Shown: one piece after another, positions 25,101 to 37,200 of the stretch
How the letters are laid out: the number at the start of each line of letters is the position of its first letter
Position numbering within the stretch: position 1 is the first letter of the stretch
DNA from: Begonia masoniana
Lineage: Eukaryota > Streptophyta > Magnoliopsida > Cucurbitales > Begoniaceae
Direction of reading: 5' to 3'
NCBI GenBank assembly: GCA_022432975.1
Contig: CM039511.1
Span: 47,874,902-47,938,901, forward strand
Length of the DNA stretch: 64,000 nucleotides
Position numbers and translations under genes: made by a program
The notes under the pieces: model-generated
The model's database searches: none
The model's input: only the letters and a program-made list of their open reading frames with translations
What the model was told of the DNA's origin: nothing

Positions 25101-25840
25101 ATACTCCTCTCCCAATACCTACTCAACCTTGGATTGATATTTCTATGGATTTTGTTATAGGTTTGCCGAGAACTCAAAGTGGAAAGGATAGTATTTTTGT
25201 TGTTGTTGATAGGTTTAGTAAGATGGCACATTTTATTGCATGTTCAAAAACTAATGATCCTACACATGTTGCGGATTTATTCTTTAAAGAGATTGTGCGG
25301 TTACATGGCTTACCTAAAACTATTGTAAGTGATCGAGATGTTAAGTTTTTGAGTCACTTTTGGAGAACTCTGTGGAATAAGTTAGGCACTGAACTTTTAT
25401 TCTCAACCGTAGCACACCCTCAAACGGATGGACAAACCGAGGTAGTAAATAGAACACTTTCTACTTTGTTGAGAGCCATTATTTCTAAGAACTTAAAACA
25501 ATAGGAAAAATGTTTACCACATGTTGAGTTTGCATATAATAGGGTTGTTCATTCTACTACATCTTATTCACCATTTGAAATTGTTTATGGTTTTAATCCT
25601 ATAACTCCAATGGATATGTTACCTTTGCCAACTAACGAGTTTGTTAATTTTGATGGAAAGAAAAGAGCCGAATTTGTTAGGGAACTACATGCAAGGGTAA
25701 GGAAAAACATTGAAAAAAAGAATGAACATTATGCAAGACAAGCAAACAAGCATCGAGTGAAAGTTATTTTCGAACTTGGAGATTGAGTTTGGATTCACTT
25801 AAGAAAAGAAAGATTTGCCAACAAAAGAAAGAACAAATTG
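22200..25840 (+). pseudogene. Element B1 gag-pol pseudogene, protease region deleted
   Basis: Starts ATG at 22200 (MSSEERRANF). Gag domain in 22200-22943 with two stops (TAA at 22668, TGA at 22941); zinc knuckle CFRCQGFGHIASNC at about 23119. Relative to B2 about 650 bp with the whole protease is missing at about 23228. Reverse transcriptase occupies 23400-24200 with YFDDILVYS intact. Further damage: TAG at 24434, a +1 shift near 24863 after RNase H, TAA near 25075 in the integrase zinc region, TAG at 25502 and TGA near 25784. A second deletion runs from the integrase tail (KNKLH, about 25843) into the middle LTR and removes the polypurine tract. Several stops are C-to-T or G-to-A changes. 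Not functional. Confidence 0.9.
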
Positions 25841-25845
25841 CACTT

Positions 25846-26605
25846 TGATTCATCAAAGTGCAACCAACTTTAAGCCTAAAGTTAAAGATCCATGTCAAGA
25901 TATTGGAGGTCCAATGACAAGATCAAGAATCAAGAAAATGCAAGAAGCCTTAAATGGATTGATTATAGAAATCCAAGAGAAAGATTCTTTCCAAAAAGAG
26001 CTGAAATTAATAAATTTGTTAAGTATTGAAGAGGATGCTTGGGAAGAAAAGAAGGCCGAAGATACTTGAAAACTACCCAAAGATTAGTGGCAAGAGAGAT
26101 GTAAGCACAACAACAAAACAAATTTGGCAAGCAATTGTTTCCTAATTATAGTTTTAGAAAGTTTCTTAATTATAGTTTTAGAAAGCTTTCCTAATCATAG
26201 ATTTAGAAAGTTTTCCTAAGTATTCTTTTAGAAAGTTTCCTAATTATTGTTTTAGTAATATTTCCTAATTATTTTAGGATATTTTGTAGCCTATTTAAAG
26301 GCATAGGCGCTTCAACATTATGCATAATATACATGATTTTGAGTTACTCTTTGTGAGAATTTTCTCTTTTGTTCTTTGTGAAGAACTAGATCTTCTTCAA
26401 GTCAAAACTTGAAAGATCAACTTGATAGCTTTGGTTCTAACCACAAGTTCGGTTACGGGTCAAGCTCCTTGTTTGATAACTTTGGTTCCGTCGGCAAGGT
26501 TCGATTGGAGTCAAGTTCCTTATACTTGATTTCACAGGCGTTCCTGAGTTTCTAATTCCGCGTTGTTGAAGGGTCTCGGGTTTCATATACCCGTGGTTCT
26601 CATCA
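25846..26605 (+). repeat. Element B middle LTR
   Basis: About 760 bp, matching 20675-21461; starts TGATTCATCA with its first bases altered by the adjoining deletion, and ends GTTCTCATCA. It contains the same orphan pol tail (25815-26069 frame) and the same TTTAAAGG candidate TATA region. By eye it shows a small number of differences and one missing ATTATAG-type subrepeat relative to the first LTR. Confidence 0.85.
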
Positions 26606-26607
26606 TT

Positions 26608-26619
26608 TGGTATCAGAGC
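26608..26619 (+). promoter_or_regulatory. Element B2 primer-binding site
   Basis: TGGTATCAGAGC after CATCA-TT, identical to the B1 site. Confidence 0.94.
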
Positions 26620-27448
26620 TTTGGCTCCTAGATTCAAGGTTCTATCTTTATTGTTTTTTGTTTTTTTTTTCTTCTTCTAGAGTTTCTTCCTTTGAAAATT
26701 CAAAAAAAAAAAAAATTGAAATTTGAAAAAAAAAAAAAAATCCGAAAATTCAAAAAAAAAAATCGAAATTCAAAAAAAAAAAAGGTCATTGAATCAACGA
26801 TTCTCTTTATTTGTCAAGTTTTCTTCTGTCAAAAAAAAAAATCTCAATATTTCGAGTATCAATATCTCGAGTATCAATTTCTTCTTCATTATATGCGTCA
26901 TTATTTGCTTTTTGGTGTGAGTATTCAATTCTTTTCTTTGATTGTCTCAATTTCCTTTCTTGAAAGTTTCTTTTTGTTAAAAGTTTCCTTTCTTGAAAAG
27001 TTTCCTTTCGTAAAACGTTTCCTTTCTTGAAAAGTTTCCTTTTGTGAAAAGTTTCATTTCTTGAAAAGTTTCCTTTCTTGAAAGGTTTCCTTTCGTAAAA
27101 ATTTCCTTTCTTGAAAAGTTTACTCTCTTGAAGTCCTACATTCTATTCTAAATTGTTTGATTCTAACCGATTTTGGAAATTAGAATTTTGAGTTAAAAAG
27201 TTTGATCTTACTTGTTTTTACTTGTTGAATTTTTCTCTTGATTAGGATTTTACATAAAGAGCTTAAAGAGAAAATTGAGTGGTAAAAGGCAAGAGGGTGA
27301 GACTATCATATAAAAGCCATTATTTGAGGGAAACACGAGTGGAGAGACATATAATCGAGTGTAAACACGTGAGGGAGTGAGTGAGTTCCGTTTACTTACT
27401 TTTTTTTTGTTCACTAATAATTTTTTTTTATTTTTCTTCCTTGAAATT
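26620..27448 (+). other. Element B2 leader
   Basis: Homologous to the B1 leader but with an expanded set of TTTCCTTTCTTGAAAAG units (about 26950-27125). The conserved leader element is at 27277-27389. No gene is seen. Confidence 0.7.
27277..27389 (+). promoter_or_regulatory. Conserved leader element, copy in B2
   Basis: Essentially the B1 sequence: TAAAAGGCAAGAGGGTGAG, AAAAGCC, AAACACGAGTGGAG, AAACACGTGAGGGAG. Confidence 0.72.
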
Positions 27449-30400
27449 ATGAGTAGTGACGAATGACGTGCTAACTTTGATCTGGAGATGTACATGAAGG
27501 CTATACAAGAGCAAATTAAGAATTTAGACATGAGGTATGAAAGAATAAAGTCGCCTTCTAATAGCCGTGCACAAAGGGGCAAATCACCAATGGAGCATTA
27601 CTATGGGGAATCCGATTACGAGGATGGCAATTACAGAAGAGAGAGATATGCGAGAACAAACCGTGAGGATGGAAATCTAAGCAACATCAAAACGATCATC
27701 CCTCCTTTTCAAGGTAAAAGTGATCCCGAACTTTATATAGAATGGGAAAGAAAAGTTGAACAGATGTTTGAATGTCATAACTACACTGAGGAGAAAAAGA
27801 TCAAATTAGTGTCGATGGAATTCACGGATTATGCAAGCATATGGTGGGATCAATTAGTGAAAACACGAAAAAGGTATGGAGAACAACCCATACGCACATG
27901 GGATGATATGAAGGTACAAATGCGCAAAAGATTTATTCCTAACCACTATTATCGAGATGCGTGTAGGAAACTACAGGGTTTGACTCAAGGAATCAAAAGT
28001 GTAGAGGAATATTACAAAGAGTTGGAGGTAGCCATGGTAAGGGCTAGAGTGGACGAGGATGATGAAGCGACAATGGCACGATTCATTGGAGGTTTAAATA
28101 GAGAAATCGCTGACATTGTGGATTTGCATCATTATGTGGATTTAGAAGAATTGTTGCACAAGTCCATCAAAGTTGAGAGGCAATTGAAATCAATGAACTC
28201 TAAGATCGGATCAACCCCAAACTCTTCATGGAAATCTAATTGGAGGAGTGATAAGCCTAATTCAAGACCGAATGAGGAGTTCAAAGGGAAAACCACGACA
28301 TCGAATACCACCCCCATAAAAGGTAAAACCGAGACTTCCACTCCTATTAAGTCTCGAGAGATCAAATGTTTTAGATGTCAAGGTTTTGGCCATATTGCTT
28401 CTAATTGTCCGAATAAAAGAGCTATGATTATTTTGGATAATGGTGATATAGCAAGTGTAAGTTCAAGTGACGATGAAATGCCACCATTAGAAGATTGTAG
28501 CGACGTGGATATAGAGGAACCCGTGAGAGGAGAATTGTTGATCACTAGACGTATACTCAACGTTCAAGCCAATGAGGATGGAGATAAAGTGCAAAGGGAA
28601 AATATATTTCACACTAGATGCCACGTGAATAACAAGGTATGTAGTTTGATAATTGATAGTGGGAGTTGTACTAACGTTGCTAGCACTTTATTAGTAGAAA
28701 AATTGAGCTTGGAAACCGTTAAGCATCCTAAGCCATACAAGCTACAATGGTTGAGTGATTGTGGAGAAGTGAAAGTAACTAAGCAAGTGAAGTTTGGAAT
28801 CGCAATTGGAAAGTATAAAGATGAGATTCTTTGTGATGTAGTACCCATGCAAGCTACACATATCCTTTTGGGGAGACCATGGCAATTCGATAGAAATGTC
28901 AAGTACAATGGTTTCAAGAATGAGTACTCCTTTGATCAAAATGGTCGGAAGATAATTCTCAAACCACTAAAACTGTGGGAGGCTAGTGAGGATCAAGATA
29001 GGATTGCAAAAGAATTCAAAAAGAAAGAAAAGTCATTGAGTGAACAAAAACATGAAAAAGAAGAGAATAGAGTGAGTGACAAAAAGAGTGAAAGAGAGAA
29101 AAAAGAGTGCAAAGAGAGAAAAAACGAGAGTGAGAGAAAACATGAGGAGAGCGGGAGAATAAGTGGAATGGCAAGAAAAAGTGAGGTTAAAAGTGTGATG
29201 ATAGCGAGGCAAGAAGTACTTGTATTGTTATACAAAGATGTTTATCTTGCGACTAATGAGCTAACTCAATCTATTCCGAGTGTTGTTTCTTCTCTTTTGC
29301 AGGAATTTGAGGATGTGTTTCCTGAAGAATTACGAGAGGGTTACCTCTGTTGAGAGGGATTGAACATCAAATAGATTTCATGCCGGGAGCATCAATTCCT
29401 AATCGACCGGCATATCGAGCTAATCCCGAAGAAACTAAAGAAATTCAAAAGCAAGTGGATGAACTAGTGGAGAAAGGATTTGTCAAGGAAAGCCTTAGTC
29501 CATGCTCAGTTCTTGTCATCTTAGTTCCGAAGAAAGATGGAACTTGGCGAATGTGTGTTGATTGTCGAGCTATCAACAAGATCACGGTAAAGTATCGACA
29601 CCCTATTCCTAGATTGGATGATATGCTTGATGAGTTACATGGTGCATGCTTATTTTCAAAAATTGATCTAAAGAATGGATATTATCAAATTCGCATGAAA
29701 GAGGGAGATGAATGGAAAACTGCTTTTAAAACTAAATATGGTCTTATGAGTGGTTAGTAATGCCATTTGGTTTGTCTAATGCACCAAGTACTTTTATGAG
29801 ATTGATGAATCATGTGTTGAGATCTTTTATTGGAAAGTTTGTTGTTGTGTACTTTGATGATATCTTGGTTTATAGTAAAACTCAAGATGCACATGTTAAA
29901 CACTTGAATTCAGTTTTTAATGCTTTAAGAGAAAATCAACTATACGCTAACTTAAAGAAGTGCACCTTTTGCATGGATTCGGTAGTGTTTCTTGATTTTG
30001 TAGTTAGTTCAAGTGGAGTATCGGTGGATGAAGAAAAAGTTAAGGCAATTAAGGAATGGCCAAGACCAAAGAATGCCAACAAGGTAAGAAGTTTTCATGG
30101 ATTAGCAAGCTTTTACAGGAGGTTTGTTAAAGATTTTAGCACCATTGCGGCTCCCTTAAATGATCTTGTAAAGAAGAATGTTGAATTTAAGTGGACTGAA
30201 ATACATGAACAAGCTTTTAATCTCCTAAAAGGTAAACTTACTAATGCACCATTACTTGTTTTACCTAATTTTGATAAAGCTTTTGAGATCTAATGTGATG
30301 CGTCGGGAAAAGGTATTGGTGGTGTTTTAATGCAGGATTCCAAGCCTATTGCTTACTTTAGCGAGAAGCTTAATGGAGCGGCTTTGAACTACCCTACAAA

Positions 30401-30454
30401 TGACAAGGAATTGTATGCCTTAGTCCGAGCACTTCAAACGTGGCAACATTATTT
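27449..30454 (+). pseudogene. Element B2 gag-pro-RT-RNase H pseudogene, 3' truncated
   Basis: The homologous ATG at 27449 is followed at once by an in-frame TGA, so the long frame (27488-29353, 621 residues) opens at an internal Met. It holds the Gag domain, zinc knuckle CFRCQGFGHIASNC, protease ([13 protein letters not shown]) and a Lys/Glu/Ser-rich linker. A 1-base loss near 29331 breaks the frame at the start of reverse transcriptase; it reopens at 29350-29757. A second 1-base loss near 29743 separates it from 29760-30293, which carries YFDDILVYS and ends at a stop in the RNase H FEI motif. The sequence ends in RNase H (WQHYF) and joins satellite at about 30454. Integrase and 3' LTR are absent. 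Confidence 0.9.
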
Positions 30455-32674
30455 CAAGTGATGAGAACGACGTGTATTGAGGACCCAACAACGTTCTTGG
30501 ACGCGAAACTAAGACTTAGTAATACACTTGATGAAGCATTAGAAACTTCACTTCAATCGATTTGTTCCAAAAGAGTGGACCGTATCAAGCAAATGAGGTT
30601 GAGTGTTACATGACTTGTGGTTAGAACGTAAGTTATCCATTTCACATTCAAGGTTTTAACTTGAAGTGATGACAACGACGTGTATTGAGGATCCAACAAC
30701 CTTCTTGGACGCGAAACTAAGACTTAGTAATGCGCTTGATGAAGCATTAGAAACTTCACTTCAATCGATTTGTTCCAAAAGAGTCGAACGTATCAAGCAA
30801 ATGATGTTGTGTGTTACATGACTTGTGGTTAGAACCTAAGTTATCCATTTCACATTCAAGGTTTTAACTTGAAGTGATGAGAACGACGTGTATTGAGGAC
30901 CCAACAACCTTCTTGGACGCGAAACTAAGACTTAGTAATGCGCTTGATGAAGCATTAGAAACTTCAATTCAATCGATTTGTTCCAAAAGAGTCGAACGTA
31001 TCAAGCAAATGAGGTTGTGTGTTACATGACTTGTGGTTAGAACCTAAGTTATACATTTCACATTCAAGGTTTTAACTTGAAGTGATGAGAACGACGTGTA
31101 TTGAAGACCAGACAACCTTCTTGGACACGAAACTAAGACTTAGTAATGCGCTTGATGAAGCATTAGAAACTTCACTTCAATCGATTTGTTCCAAAAGAGT
31201 CGAACGTATCAAGCAAATGAGGTTGAGTGTTACATGACTTGTGGTTAGAACGTAAGTTATCCATTTCACATTCAAGGTTTTAACTTGAAGTGATGACAAC
31301 GACGTGTATTGAGGACCCAACAACCTTCTTGGACGCGAAACTAAGACTTAGTAATGCGCTTGATGTAGCATTAGAAACTTCACTTCAATCGATTTGTTCC
31401 AAAAGAGTCGAACGTATCAAGCAAATGATGTTGTGTGTTACATGACTTGTGGTTAGAACCTAAGTTATCCATTTCACATTCAAGGTTTTAACTTGAAGTG
31501 ATGAGAACGACGTGTATTGAGGACCCAACAACCTTCTTGGACGCGAAACTAAGACTTAGTAATGCGCTTGATGAAGCATTAGAAACTTCACTTCAATCGA
31601 TTTGTTCCAAAAGAGTCGAACGTATCAAGCAAATGAGGTTGTGTGTTACATGACTTGTGGTTAGAACCTAAGTTATACATTTCACATTCAAGGTTTTAAC
31701 TTGAAGTGATGAGAACGACGTGTATTGAGGACCAGACAACCTTCTTGGACGCGAAACTAAGACTTAGTAATGCGCTTGATGATGCATTAGAAACTTCACT
31801 TCAATCGATTTGTTCCAAAAGAGTGGAACGTATCAAGCAAATGAGGTTGTGTGTTACATGACTTGTGGTTAGAACCTAAGTTATCCATTTCACATTCAAG
31901 GTTTTAACTTGAAGTGATGAGAACGACGTGTATTGAGGACCCAACAACCTTCATGGACGCGAAACTAAGACTTAGTAATGCGCTTGATGAAGCATTAGAA
32001 ACTTCACTTCAATCGATTTGTTCCAAAAGAGTCGAACGTATCAAGCAAATGAGGTTGTGTGTTACATGACTTGTGGTTAGAACCTAAGTTATCCATTTCA
32101 CATTCAAGGTTTTAACTTGAAGTGATGAGAACGACGTGTATTGAAGACCAACAACCTTCTTGGACGCGAAACTAAGACTTAGTACTGCGCTTGATGAGAA
32201 TTTAGAAACTTCACTTCAATCGATTGTTCCAAAAGAGTCGAACGTATCAAGCAAATGAGGTTGTGTGTTACATGACTTGGGTTAGAACTAAGTTATACAT
32301 TTCACATTCAAGGTTTTAACTTGAAGTGATGAGAACGACGTGTATTGAGGACCCAACAACCTTCTTGACGCGAAACTGAGACTTAGTAATCCGCTTGATG
32401 AAGCTATTAGAACTTCACTTCAATCGATTGTTTCCAAAAGAGTGGAACGTATCAAGCAAATGATGTTGTGTGTACATGACTTGTGGTTAGAACCTAGTTA
32501 TCCATTTCACATTCAAGGTTTTACTTGAAGTGATGAGAACGACGTGTATGAGGACCCAACATCATTCTTGGACGCGAAACTAAGAATTAGTAATCGCTTG
32601 ATGAAGCATTAGAAAACTCACTTCAATCGATTTGTTCAAAGAGTCGACGTATCACGCAAAGGAGGTTGTGTGTA
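30455..32674. repeat. 208-bp satellite array, block 4, with 624-bp higher-order repeat
   Basis: About 10.7 monomers of a variant subfamily (CTTCTTGGACGCG, GAGTCGAACG, GGTTGTGTGTTAC). Private variants recur every 624 bp (3 x 208): ATGATGTTGTGTG at 30801 and 31425, GATGACAACGACG near 30668 and 31292, GACCAGACAACC near 31107 and 31731, TTATACATTTC near 31049 and 31673. From about 32140 to the gap single-base losses become frequent. Confidence 0.95.
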
Positions 32675-32774
32675 NNNNNNNNNNNNNNNNNNNNNNNNNN
32701 NNNNNNNNNNNNNNNNNNNNNNNNNNNNNNNNNNNNNNNNNNNNNNNNNNNNNNNNNNNNNNNNNNNNNNNNNN
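32675..32774. other. Assembly gap (100 N)
   Basis: Exactly 100 N, the usual placeholder for a gap of unknown size. Satellite is on the left and retrotransposon fragments on the right. Confidence 0.99.
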
Positions 32775-33453
32775 GTCTATGTTTTCCCCTTCTTCGACCC
32801 TTCACAAACCAAATTACAACATCGATCTATGTCATGTGTTTTCTTAGGCCCCAGCCCCCACCACAAAGGTTCTATATGTTTCGATCTCAGTAAACAAATC
32901 TACATTCTCGTTCAGTCACTTTGTGGAGTATGATGTTCTCTTTTGCTCCCTATCAAATGCTCTCATATCTCCCTCTTTCTCCTTATCAATCTAATATCGT
33001 CTGTACATTTCCTCCTACAAATCCAAAAAGCTTTCCCCCACCTGTGTCTAGCCCCCCCACCCTCCTCGCTTACACATATATGTCAAACAACCCTATTCCC
33101 CTTCCCCACCATATCCTACCCCAACTCAGAAATAACCACCCAATGCGAAAGTCGAGCAAATGATATTTTAAAACCAAAGTCTTTTATGCTAAACGACTTT
33201 GAACCAAAAACATTTCTCAAAACATCGAAAAGTTCTCATGGTTAACTGCTATGCACGAAGAGCTCTCAGATCAAAGAACAAACACCTGGACTTTGGTTTT
33301 CTTCCAGAGAGCTAAAATATTGGATCAAATGGGTTTTCAAAAACAAAGCATAATTCAGATGACACAGGTTAGTAGATATAAGTCCGTCTCGTTGCATATG
33401 GATGATCAAACAAAAGGAAAGACTATGATGAGACTTTCAGTCCAGTTGTCAAA
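32775..33453 (+). pseudogene. Ty1/copia pol fragment
   Basis: Recognised across frames: MSCVFLGPSPHHKGSICFDL (about 32829-32890) resembles the copia segment after the integrase core; TCATGGTTAACTGCTATGCA reads SWLTAMH (about 33235) followed by EEL, the start of copia reverse transcriptase; and GKDYDETFSPVVK (about 33415-33453) is the classic copia RT motif. Frameshifts and stops break it, and it is cut at 33454 by a Tekay-type LTR fragment. The only copia sequence in the window. Confidence 0.75.
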
Positions 33454-33546
33454 TGTAATATCCGGCGGTACGGATTTTGGCTTTAATCTATTAAATGGTT
33501 ATTTTAGTATATAGTGCATTTTTGCGGTAAATATTTCAAACCAGTT
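33454..33546 (+). repeat. Tekay-type LTR 5' fragment
   Basis: Begins TGTAATATCCGGCGGTACGG, matching the start of the LTRs at 41136 and 48314 with differences; ends at a T run (about 33546-33562). It sits between the copia fragment and a gypsy integrase fragment. Confidence 0.7.
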
Positions 33547-33563
33547 TTTTTTTTTTTTTTTTA

Positions 33564-33969
33564 TCATGGGGAAGATTGTATTCCTTTTATTGAGTTTGCT
33601 TACAATAGAACAATGCATTCTTCTACTTCTTATTCTCCTTTTGAAATTGTTTATGGTTTTAATCCGTTAACTTCATTGGATTTACTTCCATTGCCTATTA
33701 ATGAGACCATTAGCCTAGATGGGAAGAAGAAGGCAGAATTGGTAAAGAAACTTCATGAAGACGCACTTCAGCATATCATCAAACGAAATGAGCAAGCTGC
33801 TGCCCATGCAAACAAAGGAAGAAAGCACATCACTTTTCAACAAGGAGATTTGGTTTGGGTTCATTTTCGTAAAGAACGTTTTCCCCAACAAAGAAAGTGT
33901 AAACTCAATCCTCGTGGAGATGGACCATTCCAAGTTTTGGAAAAGATTAATGATAATGCTTATATCATT
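33564..33969 (+). pseudogene. Gypsy integrase C-terminal fragment (C/E-type)
   Basis: Reads EDCIPFIEFAYNR, then [13 protein letters not shown], then RKERFPQQRKCKLNPRGDG, which is the region downstream of the integrase core in the A-E lineage. Upstream catalytic residues are absent. It runs directly into LTR E sequence at INDNAYII/GTAAGCC, so the last ~50 codons and the polypurine tract are missing. Frame 33514-33981 covers it but its first residues are LTR and poly-T noise. Confidence 0.8.
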
Positions 33970-34293
33970 GTAAGCCTATAAATACTTGGGAGTTTTCATT
34001 GTAAGACATACTAGAATGAGATTTATCTTGTGAGAATTTCCTCCAAACTGTTCTTCTGTAGAACTTGCGGAAATTTCAAGTGCAACCACTTGATTTCCAA
34101 CCCTTATAATATTGGTTTCTTGCTCTTCCATAGCAACGGGGTCAATATTCCTTTCTTGATACTATTGGTTTCTGGTTGTCATATAACCACGGGGTCAGTA
34201 GTCATAAACTTTGAAACTACTATTGGGCGATCCTGAAGTTGATTTCATCTATTGACGTTGGGTCTCACAACAAGTTTGTTGAGGTTTGCATCA
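33970..34293 (+). repeat. LTR E 3' part
   Basis: Matches 63127-63451 on plus and the reverse of 61283-61610. Contains TATAAATA (33977) as candidate TATA box and ends GTTTGCATCA. Satellite starts directly after it (CATTACTTGTGG), with no primer site, so this was the outer edge of a 3' LTR. Confidence 0.82.
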
Positions 34294-37200
34294 CATTACT
34301 TGTGGTTAGAACGTAAGTTATCCATTTCACATTCAAGGTTTTAACTTGAAGTGATGAGAACGACGTGTATTGAGGACCCAACAACCTTCATGGTCGCGAA
34401 ACTAAGACTTAATAATGCGCTTGATGAAGCATTAGAAACTTCACTTCAATCGATTTGTTCCAAAAGAGTTAAACGTATCAAGCAAATGAGGTTGAGTGTT
34501 ACATGACTTGTGGTTAGAACCTAAGTTATCCATTTCACTTTCAAGGTTTTAACTTGAAGTGATGAGAACGACGTTTATTGAGGACCCAACAACCTTCATC
34601 AACACGAAACTAAGACTTAGTAATGCGCTTGATAAAGCATTAGAAACTTCACTTCAATCGCTTTGTTCCAAAAGAGTTGAACGTATCAAGCAAATGAGGT
34701 TGAGTGTTACATGACTTGTGGTTAGAACCTAAGTTATCCATTTCACTTTCAAGGTTTTAACTTGAAGTGATGAGAACGACGTGTATTGAGGACCCAACAA
34801 CCTTCATGGACGCGAAACTAAGACTTAGTAATGTGCTTGATGAAGCATTAGAAACTTCACTTCAATCGATTTGTTCCAAAGAGTTGAACGTATCAAGCAA
34901 ATGAGGTTGAGTGTTACATAACTTGTTGTTAGAACTAAGTTATCCATTTCACTTCAAGGTTTTAACATAAAGTGATAGAACGACGTGTATTGAGGACCCA
35001 ACAACCTTCATGGACGCGAAACTAAGACCTAGTAATGCGCTTGATGAAGCATTAGAAACTTCACTTCAATCGATTTGTTCCAAAAGAGTTGAACGTATCA
35101 AGCAAATGAGGTTGAGTGTTACATACTTGTGGTTAGAACCTAAGTTATCCATTTCACATTAAGGTTTTAACTTGAAGTGATAGAGAACGACGTGTATTGA
35201 GGACCCAACAACCTTCATGGACGCGAAACTAAGACTTAGTAATGCGCTTGATAAAGCATTAGAAACTTCACTTCAATCGATTTGTTCCAAAAGAGTTGAA
35301 CGTATCAAGCAAATGAGGTTGAGTGTTACATGACTTGTGTTAGAACCTAAGTTATCCATTTCACATTGCAAGGTTTTAACTTGAAGTGAAGAGAACGACA
35401 TGTATTGAGGACCCAACAACCTTCATGGACACAAACTAAGACTAGTAATGCGCTTGAGAAAGCATTAGAAAACTTCACTTCAATCGATTGTTCCAAAAGA
35501 GTTGAACGTATCAAGCAAATGAGGTTGAGTGTTACATGAACTTGGTGTTAGAACTTAAGTTATCCATTTCACATTCAAGCGTTTAACATTGAAGTGATGA
35601 GAACGACGTGTATTGAGGACCCAACAACCTTCATGGACGCGAAACTAAGACTTAGTAATGCGCTTGATAAAGCATTAGAAACTTCACTTCAATCGATTTG
35701 TTCCAAAAGAGTTGAACGTATCAAGCAAATGAGGTTGAGTGTTACATGACTTGTGGTTAGAACCTAAGTTATCCATTTCACATTAAGCGTTTAACTTGAA
35801 GTGATGAGAACGACGTGTATTGAGGACCCAACAACCTTCATGGATGTGAAACTAAGACTTAGTAATGCGCTTGATAAAGCATTAGAACTTCAATCGCTTT
35901 GTTCCAAAAGAGTTGAACGTATCAAGCAAATGAGGTTGAGTGTTACATGACTTGTGGTTAGAACCTAAGTTATCCATTTCACATTAAGGTTTTAACTTGA
36001 AGTGATGAGAACGACATGTATTGAGACCCAACACCTTCATGGACTCAAACTAAGAATTAGTAATGCGCTTGAAGAAGCATTAGAAACTTCACTTCAATCG
36101 ATTTGTTCCAAAAGAGTTGAACGTATCAAGCAAATGAGGTTGAGTGTTACATACTTGTTGTTAGAACTTAAGTTATCCATTTCACATTCAAGGTTTTAAC
36201 ATTAAAGTGATAGAACGACGTGTATTGAGGACCCAACAACCTTCATGGACGCGAAACTAAGACCTTAGTAATGCGCTTGATAAAGCATTAGAAACTTCAC
36301 TTCAATTGATTTGTTCCAAAAGAGTTGATCATATCAAGCAAATGAGGTTTAGTGTTACATGACTTGTGGTTAGAATTTGACTTATCCATTTCACAATCAA
36401 GGTTTTCACTTGAAGTGATGAGAACGACGTGTATTGAGGACCCAACAACCTTCATGGACGCAAAACTAAGACTTAGTAATGCGCTTGATAAAGCATTAGA
36501 AAATTCACTTCAATCGATTTGTTCCAAAAGAGTTGAACGTATCAAGGAACTGAGGTTGAGTGTTACATGACTTGTGGTTAGAACCTAAGTTATCCATTTC
36601 ACATTCAAGGTTTTAACTTGAGGTGATGAGAACGACGTGTATTGAGGACCCAACAACCTTCATGGACGCGAAACTAAGACTTAATAATGCGCTTGATGAA
36701 GCATTAGAAACTTCACTTCAATCGATTTGTTCCAAAAGAGTTGAACGTATCAAGCAAAAGAGGCTGAGTGTTACATGACTTGTGGTTAGAACCTAAGTTA
36801 TCCATTTCACATTCAAGGTTTTAACTTGAAGTGATGAGAACGATGTGTATTGAGGACCCAAGAACCTTCATGGACGCGAAACTAAGACTTAGTAATGCGC
36901 TTGATGAAGTATTAGAAACTTCACTTCAATCGATTTGTTCCAAAAGAGTTGAACGTATCAAGCAATTGAATTTGAGTGTTACATGACTTGTGGTTAGAAG
37001 CTAAGTTATCCATTTCACATTCAAGGTTTTAACTTGAAAGTGATGAGAACGACGTGTATTGAGGACCCAAAACCTTCATTGGACGCGAAACTAAGACTTA
37101 GTAATGCGCTTCATGAAGCATTAGAAACTTCACTTCAATCGATTTGTTCTAAAAGAGTGGAACGTATCAAGAAAATGAGGTTGAGTGTTACCTGACTTGT

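Larger units (their letters stand above)
20675..30454 (+). mobile_element. Element B: tandem Ty3/gypsy element, LTR-internal-LTR-internal, right end lost
   Basis: Two head-to-tail internal regions share the middle LTR: LTR 20675-21461, internal B1 to 25845, LTR 25846-26605, internal B2 to 30454. B2 stops inside RNase H and satellite follows, so no third LTR is present. Both internals have the same primer site, leader block and gag-pol order and are clearly related to A. B1 and B2 differ in which lesions they carry (B1 lacks the protease region, B2 keeps it). Such a structure fits unequal recombination between two copies. Left flank is ACGTA; there is no matching flank on the right. Confidence 0.87.

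Noticed and set aside
33251..33514. 87-residue plus-strand ORF as an independent gene
   Set aside because: It is a frame-broken part of the copia RT; the diagnostic motif is in another frame.
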